Position numbers and translations under genes: made by a program
From: JAFAXD01 sp035472475
Lineage (GTDB): Bacteria > Pseudomonadota > Alphaproteobacteria > Rhizobiales > Xanthobacteraceae
Direction: 5' to 3'
Length of the DNA stretch: 64,000 nucleotides
NCBI GenBank assembly: GCA_035472475.1
Contig: DATIPA010000146.1
Span: 7,009-71,008, forward strand
Shown here: one piece after another, positions 38,876-46,082 of the stretch
How positions within the stretch are numbered: position 1 is the first letter of the stretch
Layout: the number at the start of each line of letters is the position of its first letter
The notes under the pieces: model-generated
Database searches by the model: none
The model's input: only the letters and a program-made list of their open reading frames with translations
Told to the model about the DNA's origin: nothing

Positions 38876-39349
38876 ATGGATAAGATTCCGATGACCGCCG
38901 CCGGCTACACCTTGCTGGAGCAGGAGCTCAAGCACTGCCAGCAGGTCGAACGGCCCCGCATCATTCAGCAGATTACCGACGCGCGCTCACACGGCGACTT
39001 GTCGGAGAACGCCGAATATCACGCCGCCAAGGAGGCGCAATCCCACAACGAAGGCCGCATTGCGGAGCTCGAGGACAAGCTCGCGCGCGCCGAAGTGATC
39101 GACGTATCCAAGTTGTCGGGTGACACTATCAAGTTCGGCGCTACCGTAACGCTGATCGATGAGGATACCGACGAGAAGAAGATCTGGCAGCTTGTTGGCG
39201 AACCCGAAGCCGACGCCAAGAAGGGCAAGATTTCAATCGCTTCGCCGCTGGCGCGTGCGTTGCTCGGCAAGAAGAAGGGCTCCAATATCGAGGTCGTGGC
39301 GCCAGGCGGCGCGAAGGCCTATGAGGTCGTCAAGGTCGAGTGGCGTTGA
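38876..39349 (+). CDS. greA: Transcription elongation factor GreA
   Basis: A 157-residue cleavage factor that rescues backtracked RNA polymerase. The N-terminal coiled coil (IPMTAAGYTLLEQELKHC, then GDLSENAEYHAAKEAQ with the tip acidic residues) is followed by the FKBP-like domain (SIASPLARALLGKKKGSNIEVVAPGG). It starts 159 bp after carB, and GAGG lies 8 bp before the ATG. That gap contains GCCGG-AACCA-CCGGC and a later T-run, a possible terminator or leader. A strong hairpin follows the gene at 39393. Confidence 0.96.
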   Translation: MDKIPMTAAGYTLLEQELKHCQQVERPRIIQQITDARSHGDLSENAEYHAAKEAQSHNEGRIAELEDKLARAEVIDVSKLSGDTIKFGATVTLIDEDTDEKKIWQLVGEPEADAKKGKISIASPLARALLGKKKGSNIEVVAPGGAKAYEVVKVEWR

Positions 39350-39392
39350 CGCTGTCGTAGCTCGTATCCGCCGATTTTTGACGTCTCCAGCG

Positions 39393-39419
39393 ATGCGCGG
39401 GCTAGCCCCCGCGCATTTT
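39393..39419 (+). terminator. Terminator after greA
   Basis: ATGCGCGGG and CCCGCGCAT form a 9-bp perfect stem around a CTAGCC loop and are followed by TTTT. It lies 44 bp after the greA stop. Confidence 0.8.
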
Positions 39420-39501
39420 GCGTCTTGCGGCACGACTGTGCGTTTGGTTGAGGTGGGCTAGGACAAACGTCAAGGCGGTCTAAACGTCGGGGAGGAAGGC
39501 G

Positions 39502-40527
39502 ATGAAGTTCGGGGTTTTCGATCACCTGGACCATTCGGGGTTGCCGTTCGGTCAACATTACGAAAACCGACTGCGACTTGTGGAAGCCTACGACCGCGCC
39601 GGCATTCACGCCTATCACGTGGCCGAGCACCACTCGACTCCGCTCGGCATCGCCGCATCGCCGGGGATTTTCCTGTCCGCCGTCGCACAGCGCACGCAGC
39701 GCCTGCGCTTCGGTCCGCTTGTCTATTTGCTGCCCTTCTACCATCCCATTCGATTGATCGAAGAAATCTGCATGCTCGATCAGATGAGCGGCGGACGCCT
39801 GCAGCTCGGCATCGGACGCGGTGTGTCGCCGTTTGAAACCGCGTTTTACGGTATCGACTTTGCAAAAAGCCAAAAGATGTATCACGAGGCATTTCAGTTG
39901 CTGATGAAGGGCCTCACCGCCGACGAACTGACGTTCGACGGCGAGTACTATCGCTTCCAGAAAGTACCGATGATCCTCAAGCCGGTACAAAGGCCGCATC
40001 CACCCTTGTGGTACGGCATCGGCGTGCCGGAAAACGCCGACTGGCCCGCCGCAAACGACGTCAACATCGTCATCATCGGGCTGCGCCCGACAGCACGCGC
40101 CATCGTCGAGCGCTACATTGCGGAGCGCAAACGGCTCGGCAAGAAGGACACGCCTCTCATCGGCGTGAGCAAGCACGTGGTCGTCGCCGAGACCGATGCC
40201 GATGCGCTTCGCATCGCGCGGCGCGCCTATCCGATCTGGCTTGAGAGCTTTCGCTGGTTGTTCAAACGCCACGGAACCGAGCCGCGCATCATCAACATGC
40301 TTCCGCCCACGTTTGACGAGCTGATGGAGCTTGGCAACGGCGTCGCCGGTTCCCCCAAAACGGTGCGCGAGTTTATCGCTGCGGAACAGGAAGCAACCGG
40401 AATCAATTACTTCGTGTCGTGGCTCGCGTTCGGCGATCTATCGCTTGAGGAGTCGCTCGCGTCGCTCAAACTCTTTACGAGCCAAGTTATACCTGCGTTC
40501 GCAGACGCGCGGGCAGCGGCCGAGTAG
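39502..40527 (+). CDS. LLM class flavin-dependent oxidoreductase
   Basis: A 341-residue luciferase-like monooxygenase (bacterial luciferase alpha type), which uses reduced flavin to oxidise organic substrates. It opens MKFGVFDHLDHSGLPFGQHYENRL and has YHVAEHHSTPLG, then LPFYHPIRLIEEICMLDQMSGGRLQLGIGRG, the flavin-binding core of this family. A strong ribosome site (GGGGAGGAAGGCG) precedes the ATG. The substrate is not predictable. It converges on the Lrp gene. Confidence 0.9.
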   Translation: MKFGVFDHLDHSGLPFGQHYENRLRLVEAYDRAGIHAYHVAEHHSTPLGIAASPGIFLSAVAQRTQRLRFGPLVYLLPFYHPIRLIEEICMLDQMSGGRLQLGIGRGVSPFETAFYGIDFAKSQKMYHEAFQLLMKGLTADELTFDGEYYRFQKVPMILKPVQRPHPPLWYGIGVPENADWPAANDVNIVIIGLRPTARAIVERYIAERKRLGKKDTPLIGVSKHVVVAETDADALRIARRAYPIWLESFRWLFKRHGTEPRIINMLPPTFDELMELGNGVAGSPKTVREFIAAEQEATGINYFVSWLAFGDLSLEESLASLKLFTSQVIPAFADARAAAE

Positions 40528-40536
40528 CGCGGCTCC

Positions 40537-40998
40537 TTACAGCGGAACCATCGCTTCATCCTTGGAGCTGCGCAGGGTCAACGAAGTCTTGACGTTGCGA
40601 ACGTGTGGAGCTGCTGTCAGCTCGGTCACCAGCGCCTGGAATGCGGCGAGGTTTGGGGCCACGCATTTCAGGACAAAATCGATTTCGCCCGACAGCATCC
40701 AGCATTCGCGTACCAGGGGCTGCGTTCGGACGAACTGTTCGAACGCGGCGAGGTCGGCCTCCGCCTGGCTCGAGAGGTGCACCATCGCAAACGCGGTCAC
40801 TTCAAAGCCAAGTTTTTTCTCGTCGAGCAGCGCTCGAAATCCCCTGATGTACCCGGCCTCCTGCAACGACCTCACCCGCCGCAGGCAAGGCGGCGCCGAG
40901 ATGCCGACCCGGCGCGCCAATTCCACGTTGGTCATGCGACCATCGGCCTGCAGCTCCTTGAGGATTTGTCGGTCGATGGCGTCGAGCGGCGCGGCCAT
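40537..40998 (-). CDS. Lrp/AsnC family transcriptional regulator
   Basis: A 153-residue feast/famine regulator. The N-terminal helix-turn-helix is LDAIDRQILKELQADGRMTNVELARRVGISAPPCLRRVRSL, and the rest is the RAM ligand-binding domain (EKLGFEVTAFAMVHL, ending HVRNVKTSLTLRS). ATG 40998 has GGGAG at the right distance and is preferred over a TTG at 41013. It meets the LLM gene tail to tail with 9 bp between them. Its targets are unknown. Confidence 0.92.
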   Translation of the reverse strand: MAAPLDAIDRQILKELQADGRMTNVELARRVGISAPPCLRRVRSLQEAGYIRGFRALLDEKKLGFEVTAFAMVHLSSQAEADLAAFEQFVRTQPLVRECWMLSGEIDFVLKCVAPNLAAFQALVTELTAAPHVRNVKTSLTLRSSKDEAMVPL

Positions 40999-41245
40999 GG
41001 GCGCTCCCGGCAATCACCTGTATTGACCTGCTCCGGATCGCACGAGCCGGAGACTGACCTATGGTTTGCGGGTTCTAGCCCCATTCCAAGGGTCGCGAAA
41101 CAATATTGCGCAATGAGGTAGACCCTGGATAAGCCGCTCACCTCACTGTGAGCGAGGGTTGCAAGACTTGCATAGCTGCCCGGATAGCATACATTGCGCC
41201 CGCCGCCTCTGCCGGTGATCACCGCCACGAGTCTGGAAATTGGGA

Positions 41246-42211
41246 ATGTCCAAGCCAACCCACGCCAAAATCGTCATCATTGGATCTGGGCCCGCCGGCT
41301 ACACGGCGGCCATCTACGCGGCGCGGGCGATGCTTGAGCCGATCCTGATTGCAGGGATTCAGCCCGGCGGCCAACTCACGATCACGACCGACGTCGAAAA
41401 CTATCCCGGGTACGCGGACGTGATCCAGGGGCCATGGCTGATGGACCAGATGCAGAAGCAGGCCGAGCACGTCGGCACGCGACTCGTTTCTGATCACGTC
41501 ACAAGCGTTGACCTGTCCCAGCGTCCGTTCCGGATAACATGTGATTCCGGCGATATCTACTTGGCCGACTCTCTCGTCATGGCGACCGGCGCGCAGGCGC
41601 GCTGGCTCGACATTCCGAGCGAGCAGAAATTCAAAGGCTACGGCGTATCCGCTTGCGCGACCTGCGACGGTTTTTTCTATCGCGGTAAGAACGTGATCGT
41701 TGTTGGCGGCGGCAATACCGCGGTTGAGGAGGCGTTGTTTCTCACCAATTTCGCCGACAAGGTCACCGTGGTGCACCGGCGCGACGTTTTTCGGGCCGAG
41801 CGGATTTTGCAGGAGCGGTTGTTCAAACATCCGAAGATATCCGTGATCTGGGATAGCGTGCTCGACGAAGTCCTCGGGCGCGAGGATCCACTCAAGGTTA
41901 CGGGCGTGAAACTCAAGAACGTCAAAACCGGCGCGGTCCAGCAGCTGGCCGTCGATGGGGTGTTCATTGCAATCGGTCATTTCCCGGCGACCGAATTGGT
42001 CGAAGGCAAGGTCGAGATGAAGCCCTCCGGCTATCTCAAAATTGCACCATTTTCGACTGCGACATCGGTACCTGGCGTATTCGCGGCCGGCGACGTCACC
42101 GACGATGTCTATCGCCAGGCGGTCACCGCGGCTGGCATGGGCTGTATCGCAGCGCTCGAAGCCGAAAAGTTTCTGGCGGCGCATGAGACCCAGCGCGCGG
42201 CAGCGGAGTAG
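41246..42211 (+). CDS. trxB: Thioredoxin-disulfide reductase
   Basis: A 321-residue low-molecular-weight thioredoxin reductase that passes electrons from NADPH through FAD to thioredoxin. The FAD motif is IVIIGSGPAGYTAAIYAARA at the N-terminus, the redox-active pair is Cys137 and Cys140 (SACATCDGFFYRG), the NADPH motif is VIVVGGGNTAVEEALFL, and GVFAAGDVTDDVYRQAVTAAG is near the end. ATG 41246 is chosen over a TTG two codons upstream. The gene lies 5 bp before a LysR gene in the same direction. Confidence 0.97.
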   Translation: MSKPTHAKIVIIGSGPAGYTAAIYAARAMLEPILIAGIQPGGQLTITTDVENYPGYADVIQGPWLMDQMQKQAEHVGTRLVSDHVTSVDLSQRPFRITCDSGDIYLADSLVMATGAQARWLDIPSEQKFKGYGVSACATCDGFFYRGKNVIVVGGGNTAVEEALFLTNFADKVTVVHRRDVFRAERILQERLFKHPKISVIWDSVLDEVLGREDPLKVTGVKLKNVKTGAVQQLAVDGVFIAIGHFPATELVEGKVEMKPSGYLKIAPFSTATSVPGVFAAGDVTDDVYRQAVTAAGMGCIAALEAEKFLAAHETQRAAAE

Positions 42212-42216
42212 AAAAG

Positions 42217-43128
42217 ATGCCCACGCGCGCTACGATGGATTGGGACAAACTGAAGGTCTTTCACGCCGCCGCTGAGGCCGGCAGTTTCACACACGCCGGC
42301 GAGCAGCTCGGACTGTCACAGTCCGCGGTCTCGCGCCAAGTCAGTGCCCTCGAGCAGGAACTCGCAGTCGCTTTGTTCCACCGCCATGCCCGCGGCCTGA
42401 TCCTCACGGAGCAAGGCGAGCTACTGTATCGGACCGCCCATGACGTGTTCATGAAGCTCGAGGCGGCACGGACCAAGCTGACCGACAGCCGCGAGCGGCC
42501 GAATGGCGATCTCAAAGTGACGACGACGCCCGGGCTCGGCGTGAATTGGCTGATCCCGCGGCTGGGCGAATTCATGGAGCTCTATCCCGACATCCACATC
42601 AACCTGTTGGTGACCGACGAAGAGCTTGATCTCTCGATGCGGCAGGCGGACGTTGGTATCCGCATGCGCCAGCCGTCGCAACCCGACGTGATTCAGCGCA
42701 AACTGTTCGCGGTGCACTTCCACGCCTACGGTTCACCCGCATATCTCAAGCGGTTCGGGACGCCGCTATCGCTCGACGATCTCGACAGCCACCGCATTCT
42801 GCTCCTCGACGGCGGGAGCGTACCGTCATACCTACAGAAGAATCGCAACTGGCTTGTCGAAGCCGGGCGCAATGGCAAAGGGCCGCGCGCCTCGTTCTTT
42901 GTGGTCAATAACATCCTCGGCGTCATGCAAGCCTGCCAGCGCGACCTCGGTATCGCGCTGCTGCCTGACTATCTGGTCGAGGACGCGGGCTTGGTGCAAT
43001 TGTTCGGCGAGGGCGACGAGATCGCGCTCGACTGCTTTTTCGTCTATCCAGAAGAGTTGAAGTCGGTCGCGCGCGTGCAGGTCTTTCGCGATTTTCTGGT
43101 CGCCAATGCGCAGCGCTGGAATTACTGA
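42217..43128 (+). CDS. lsrB: LysR-type regulator, LsrB/VtlR-like
   Basis: A 303-residue LysR-type regulator. The N-terminal helix-turn-helix is KLKVFHAAAEAGSFTHAGEQLGLSQSAVSRQV, and the effector domain follows from about residue 95. Adjacency to trxB and the sequence WDKLKVFHAAAEAG match LsrB of Sinorhizobium and VtlR of Brucella, which control envelope and redox functions and, in Brucella, a small RNA needed for virulence. The gene begins 5 bp after trxB (GGAG lies 9 bp before the ATG), so the two are co-transcribed. Two Cys residues lie in the effector domain (MQACQRDLG, LDCFFVYP). The ortholog call rests on context and memory of the family. Confidence 0.8.
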   Translation: MPTRATMDWDKLKVFHAAAEAGSFTHAGEQLGLSQSAVSRQVSALEQELAVALFHRHARGLILTEQGELLYRTAHDVFMKLEAARTKLTDSRERPNGDLKVTTTPGLGVNWLIPRLGEFMELYPDIHINLLVTDEELDLSMRQADVGIRMRQPSQPDVIQRKLFAVHFHAYGSPAYLKRFGTPLSLDDLDSHRILLLDGGSVPSYLQKNRNWLVEAGRNGKGPRASFFVVNNILGVMQACQRDLGIALLPDYLVEDAGLVQLFGEGDEIALDCFFVYPEELKSVARVQVFRDFLVANAQRWNY

Positions 43129-43315
43129 ACGTCAGGGATAATCCCTGGTAATGGCTGCCATGCGGCCTGTTTCCTTGTCACCCCGCCAAATGAGGAGATA
43201 CTCACTCGCACGCTGGCCTGCGACGCGTTGCGAACTCCTCCCAGATCGTGACGTTTTGCGGTCAGCTGTTCCCCTCTGGAAAGTGATCGTCGGTATCGAT
43301 GCCGATGAACAAACT

Positions 43316-43350
43316 CCGCCGAGCCCTTGGCTCGGCGGTTTCTTTTTTTT
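43316..43350 (+). terminator. Strong intrinsic terminator after trxB-lsrB
   Basis: CCGCCGAGCC and GGCTCGGCGG form a perfect 10-bp stem around CTT, followed by TTTCTTTTTTTT. It is oriented to end plus-strand transcription, 188 bp after the lsrB stop. The 188-bp leader before it has no reading frame I support, so either the trxB-lsrB transcript has a long 3' region or a small RNA ends here. Confidence 0.88.
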
Positions 43351-43385
43351 CGTGGTCGATTCGTGCTGGAGAGGCTTGCGAATTC

Positions 43386-44351
43386 TCAAGCCCAAAGCCG
43401 CTCGCTCTCGAGCCCCTGATAAAGCTGAGCGACATAGTCGGCATAACCGTTGAACAACAACGTCGGGCGACGTTCGCCAATGCCGATTAGTTCTTCGCTT
43501 GCTTGACTCCACCTCGGGTGCGGCACTTGCGGATTGACGTTGGCCCAGAAGCCATACTCGGACGCCTGCAACGCCTCCCAAAAGGTCTTCGGCCGCTGAT
43601 CGGTGAATGTGAAGTGCGTGATCGATTTGACCGACTTGAAGCCGTACTTCCAAGGCACCGCAAGACGTAACGGTGCGCCTTGCGATTTCGACACCGGCTT
43701 TCCGTACGCGCCGGTTACGAGGAACGCGAGCTCGTTGGTCGCTTCTGCCATGGTGAGCCCCTCGACATAGGGCCATGGATACCAGCTCGCGCGCTGCCCC
43801 GATGCTATATCGCGATCGAGGAACGTCTCCATCTTCACGTATTTTGCGGATGAGAGAGGCTGCGCAAGCTCCACGAGTTTCGCCATCGGAAAGCCCGACC
43901 ACGGAATCGCCATCGACCAGGCCTCGACGCAGCGATGGCGATAGAGCCGCTCTTCGAGCGGCATCTTGGCGAGCAGATCGTCGAGCCCGATCTCGATCGG
44001 CTTGGACACCATGCCGTCGATCTTCACCGTCCAAGGCCGCAGCTTGAGCGCCTGCGCCGCGCGCGAGATGGTCTTGGACGATCCGAATTCGTAGAAATTG
44101 TTGTAGGTCGTGTTGATGGCTTCGTCCGTGATCGGCCGATCGAGCACAAACTTCTCGTTGCGCTTGACCGGATAGAGACCGGCCGATGGATCGGGAAGAT
44201 CGGCGGCGCGCTGCCCGGCGGCAAAACCGGGAGCGGCCAGTACGGCGCCGGTCGCCGCCAGGAATGCACGCCGGTCGAAGAACAGGTGCTCGGGCGTTGC
44301 CGTCCGTTCCGGCAACTCCCAACCGCGGCGGCGAATGACGTTCATTGGCAT
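43386..44351 (-). CDS. msrP: Protein-methionine-sulfoxide reductase catalytic subunit MsrP
   Basis: A 321-residue periplasmic molybdoenzyme that repairs oxidised methionine in envelope proteins. A twin-arginine signal (FFDRRAFLAATGAVLAAPGFAAG) marks export by Tat. The molybdopterin domain has the Mo ligand Cys141 in YRHRCVEAWSMAIPWSGFP, then LVTGAYGKPVSKSQGAPLRL and WEALQASEYGFWANVNPQV. The usual partner MsrQ, a haem membrane subunit, is not adjacent on either side, so its electron donor is unclear or encoded elsewhere. It ends close to the opposing terminator at 43316. Confidence 0.94.
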   Translation of the reverse strand: MPMNVIRRRGWELPERTATPEHLFFDRRAFLAATGAVLAAPGFAAGQRAADLPDPSAGLYPVKRNEKFVLDRPITDEAINTTYNNFYEFGSSKTISRAAQALKLRPWTVKIDGMVSKPIEIGLDDLLAKMPLEERLYRHRCVEAWSMAIPWSGFPMAKLVELAQPLSSAKYVKMETFLDRDIASGQRASWYPWPYVEGLTMAEATNELAFLVTGAYGKPVSKSQGAPLRLAVPWKYGFKSVKSITHFTFTDQRPKTFWEALQASEYGFWANVNPQVPHPRWSQASEELIGIGERRPTLLFNGYADYVAQLYQGLESERLWA

Positions 44352-44523
44352 CGCTCCGATGATTCCGTGGCCTGCACGCTGACACTTCGCTCGTATCTTT
44401 GCGCGCGATCACCGGCAAGTCACGAACGCGCAAGTGCGGCGCGAGCACCCAGGAGGAGCGCTGGAGCGGGCTGGTCGCGCGCCCGGCCCGTCTTCACGAT
44501 CCCGTGCGGACCAGAGCATTCCC

Positions 44524-44575
44524 TTGACTCAGGTGTTACCGGTCAGTAACTATACCAATGTTACCGATCGGTACC
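44524..44575 (+). promoter_or_regulatory. Promoter overlapped by two operator-like inverted repeats
   Basis: TTGACT (44524-44529) and TAACTA (44547-44552) are spaced 17 bp apart. GTTACCGGTCAGTAAC (44535-44550) overlaps the spacer and -10, and GTTACCGATCGGTACC (44560-44575), containing the perfect palindrome TACCGATCGGTA, lies just downstream. Two such sites 25 bp apart suggest a TetR-type repressor, as in nemRA operons; no repressor gene adjoins. Confidence 0.6.
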
Positions 44576-44613
44576 GCGATAAGGGTCGCGGCATCGCCGA
44601 GGGAGTAGGAAAG

Positions 44614-44814
44614 ATGAATGAATCCGTGACCGGCTGCGGCCACCAAGGTCCAAGCGGCATGACGTTTCCTGACATTCTGGCCGATCCACTGGTGCGGGCC
44701 GTCATGGTTGCCGACCGCGTCGATCCAGACGCGCTGAGGGCAGATCTCGTGCGCATCGCCTGGGGGCTGCGCAGTCGTGAGAAACCCCGCGCGCCCGACA
44801 CCATGGCCTGCTGA
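44614..44814 (+). CDS. Small hypothetical protein upstream of the OYE gene
   Basis: A 66-residue protein beginning MNESVTGCGHQGPSGMTFPDILADP, with no recognised domain. The sequence LVRAVMVADRVDPDALRADLVRIAWGL reads as an amphipathic helix. GGGAGTAGGAAAG precedes the ATG, a strong ribosome site. It stands 38 bp after the operator-bearing promoter and 107 bp before the Old Yellow Enzyme gene, so it is probably in the same transcript. Similar short proteins occur in Bradyrhizobium-type genomes; their role is unknown. Confidence 0.6.
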   Translation: MNESVTGCGHQGPSGMTFPDILADPLVRAVMVADRVDPDALRADLVRIAWGLRSREKPRAPDTMAC

Positions 44815-44921
44815 ACGCTTTCAACACGGCGCGCGAGCGCCGCTGCCGGGCGGCTCCGACCGGTTCTCCTCCCGACGTGACGAGCCGCCCGGCGAAATTT
44901 TTCACACGAAGGACTCCGCAC

Positions 44922-46025
44922 ATGAACGCTCAATCCAACCAGTCAGCGCAGCGGCGCGCCCGCGATGAGACAACCGATCTGTTTTCGCCCTACCGACTCG
45001 GCGAGCTCGAGCTTGCCAACCGCGTGGTGATGGCACCAATGACGCGCAGCCGCGCGGTCGCCGGCAATGTCCCCAATCCTCTCGCCGCCACCTACTACGC
45101 GCAGCGGGCGAGCGCCGGCCTGATCGTGACGGAGGCAACCCAGGTGAGCCCGCAAGGCGTCGGTTACATCCGCACGCCCGGCATCCACTCGGCCGAACAG
45201 GTGACGGGCTGGAAAAAGGTCACGGCGGCGGTGCATCAGGCGGGCGGCAAGATCTTTCTGCAGCTGTGGCATGTCGGGCGCATTTCGCATCCCGACTTCC
45301 ACGGCGGCGAACTACCTGTGGCACCGTCGGCGATCTCGCCCGGTGTCGAGGTCTTTACCTTCGAGGGGCTCAAGCCGACGGTGACGCCGCGCGCGCTCGA
45401 GCTCGCGGAACTCCCCGGCATCGTCGAACAGTTCCGCAAGGGCGCGCACAACGCCAAGCTCGCCGGTTTCGACGGCGTCGAGATCCATGGCGCCAATGGC
45501 TATTTGCTCGACCAGTTCACCCGCGACAGCACCAACAAGCGCACCGATGCCTACGGCGGCCCGATCGCCAATCGCGTTCGCCTGCCGCTCGAGGTCACCC
45601 GCGCCGTGATCGACGTGTGGGGCACCGCGCGCGTTGGCTATCGGATATCGCCGACGAGCCCGTTCAATGCCATGTCCGACAGCGATCCGGTCGCCACCTT
45701 CTCCTATCTGACCGAGGCGCTGAACAAGCTCGGTATCGGCTATCTGCACGTGGTCGATCCGGCCGCTGCACCCAAGCGCGTGTCGCCGATCCTTCGCGAG
45801 AAGTTCGACAACACCTACGTGGTGAACGGCGGCTTTGGCCTTGCAACAGCCAGCGAGGTCATCGCGCGCGGCGAGGCCGATCTCGTTGCGTTCGGGACGC
45901 CGTTCCTCGCTAATCCGGACTTGCCGCGCCGGCTGCAAGCGGCGGCGCCGCTCAACACGCCCGACCAGAAGACCTTCTACGCCGGCGAGGAGACGGGCTA
46001 CGTGGATTACCCGGCGCTGTCGTAA
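44922..46025 (+). CDS. nemA: Alkene reductase, Old Yellow Enzyme family
   Basis: A 367-residue FMN-dependent ene-reductase related to NemA. It begins DLFSPYRLGELELANRVVMAPMTRSRA, has the core LQLWHVGRISHPDF with the substrate region, and FDGVEIHGANGYLLDQFTRDSTNKRTDAYGG, whose residues bind substrate and FMN. It reduces activated C=C and nitro compounds and helps in detoxifying electrophiles. ATG 44922, 8 bp after AAGGA, is preferred over an upstream GTG at 44877. The upstream promoter has two TetR-type operators; in other genera NemR, a TetR protein, is the usual repressor. Confidence 0.93.
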   Translation: MNAQSNQSAQRRARDETTDLFSPYRLGELELANRVVMAPMTRSRAVAGNVPNPLAATYYAQRASAGLIVTEATQVSPQGVGYIRTPGIHSAEQVTGWKKVTAAVHQAGGKIFLQLWHVGRISHPDFHGGELPVAPSAISPGVEVFTFEGLKPTVTPRALELAELPGIVEQFRKGAHNAKLAGFDGVEIHGANGYLLDQFTRDSTNKRTDAYGGPIANRVRLPLEVTRAVIDVWGTARVGYRISPTSPFNAMSDSDPVATFSYLTEALNKLGIGYLHVVDPAAAPKRVSPILREKFDNTYVVNGGFGLATASEVIARGEADLVAFGTPFLANPDLPRRLQAAAPLNTPDQKTFYAGEETGYVDYPALS

Positions 46026-46082
46026 ATGCGTTGATCGGAGGGCGGGTCAGGCGCCCAGCGCCAACCGACCCTGCGACAAGGC

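Noticed and set aside
43132..44448. A 438-codon open frame on the minus strand overlapping msrP
   Set aside because: It is Arg/Ala-rich, has no recognisable domain, and overlaps in another phase the msrP gene, whose motifs are clear.
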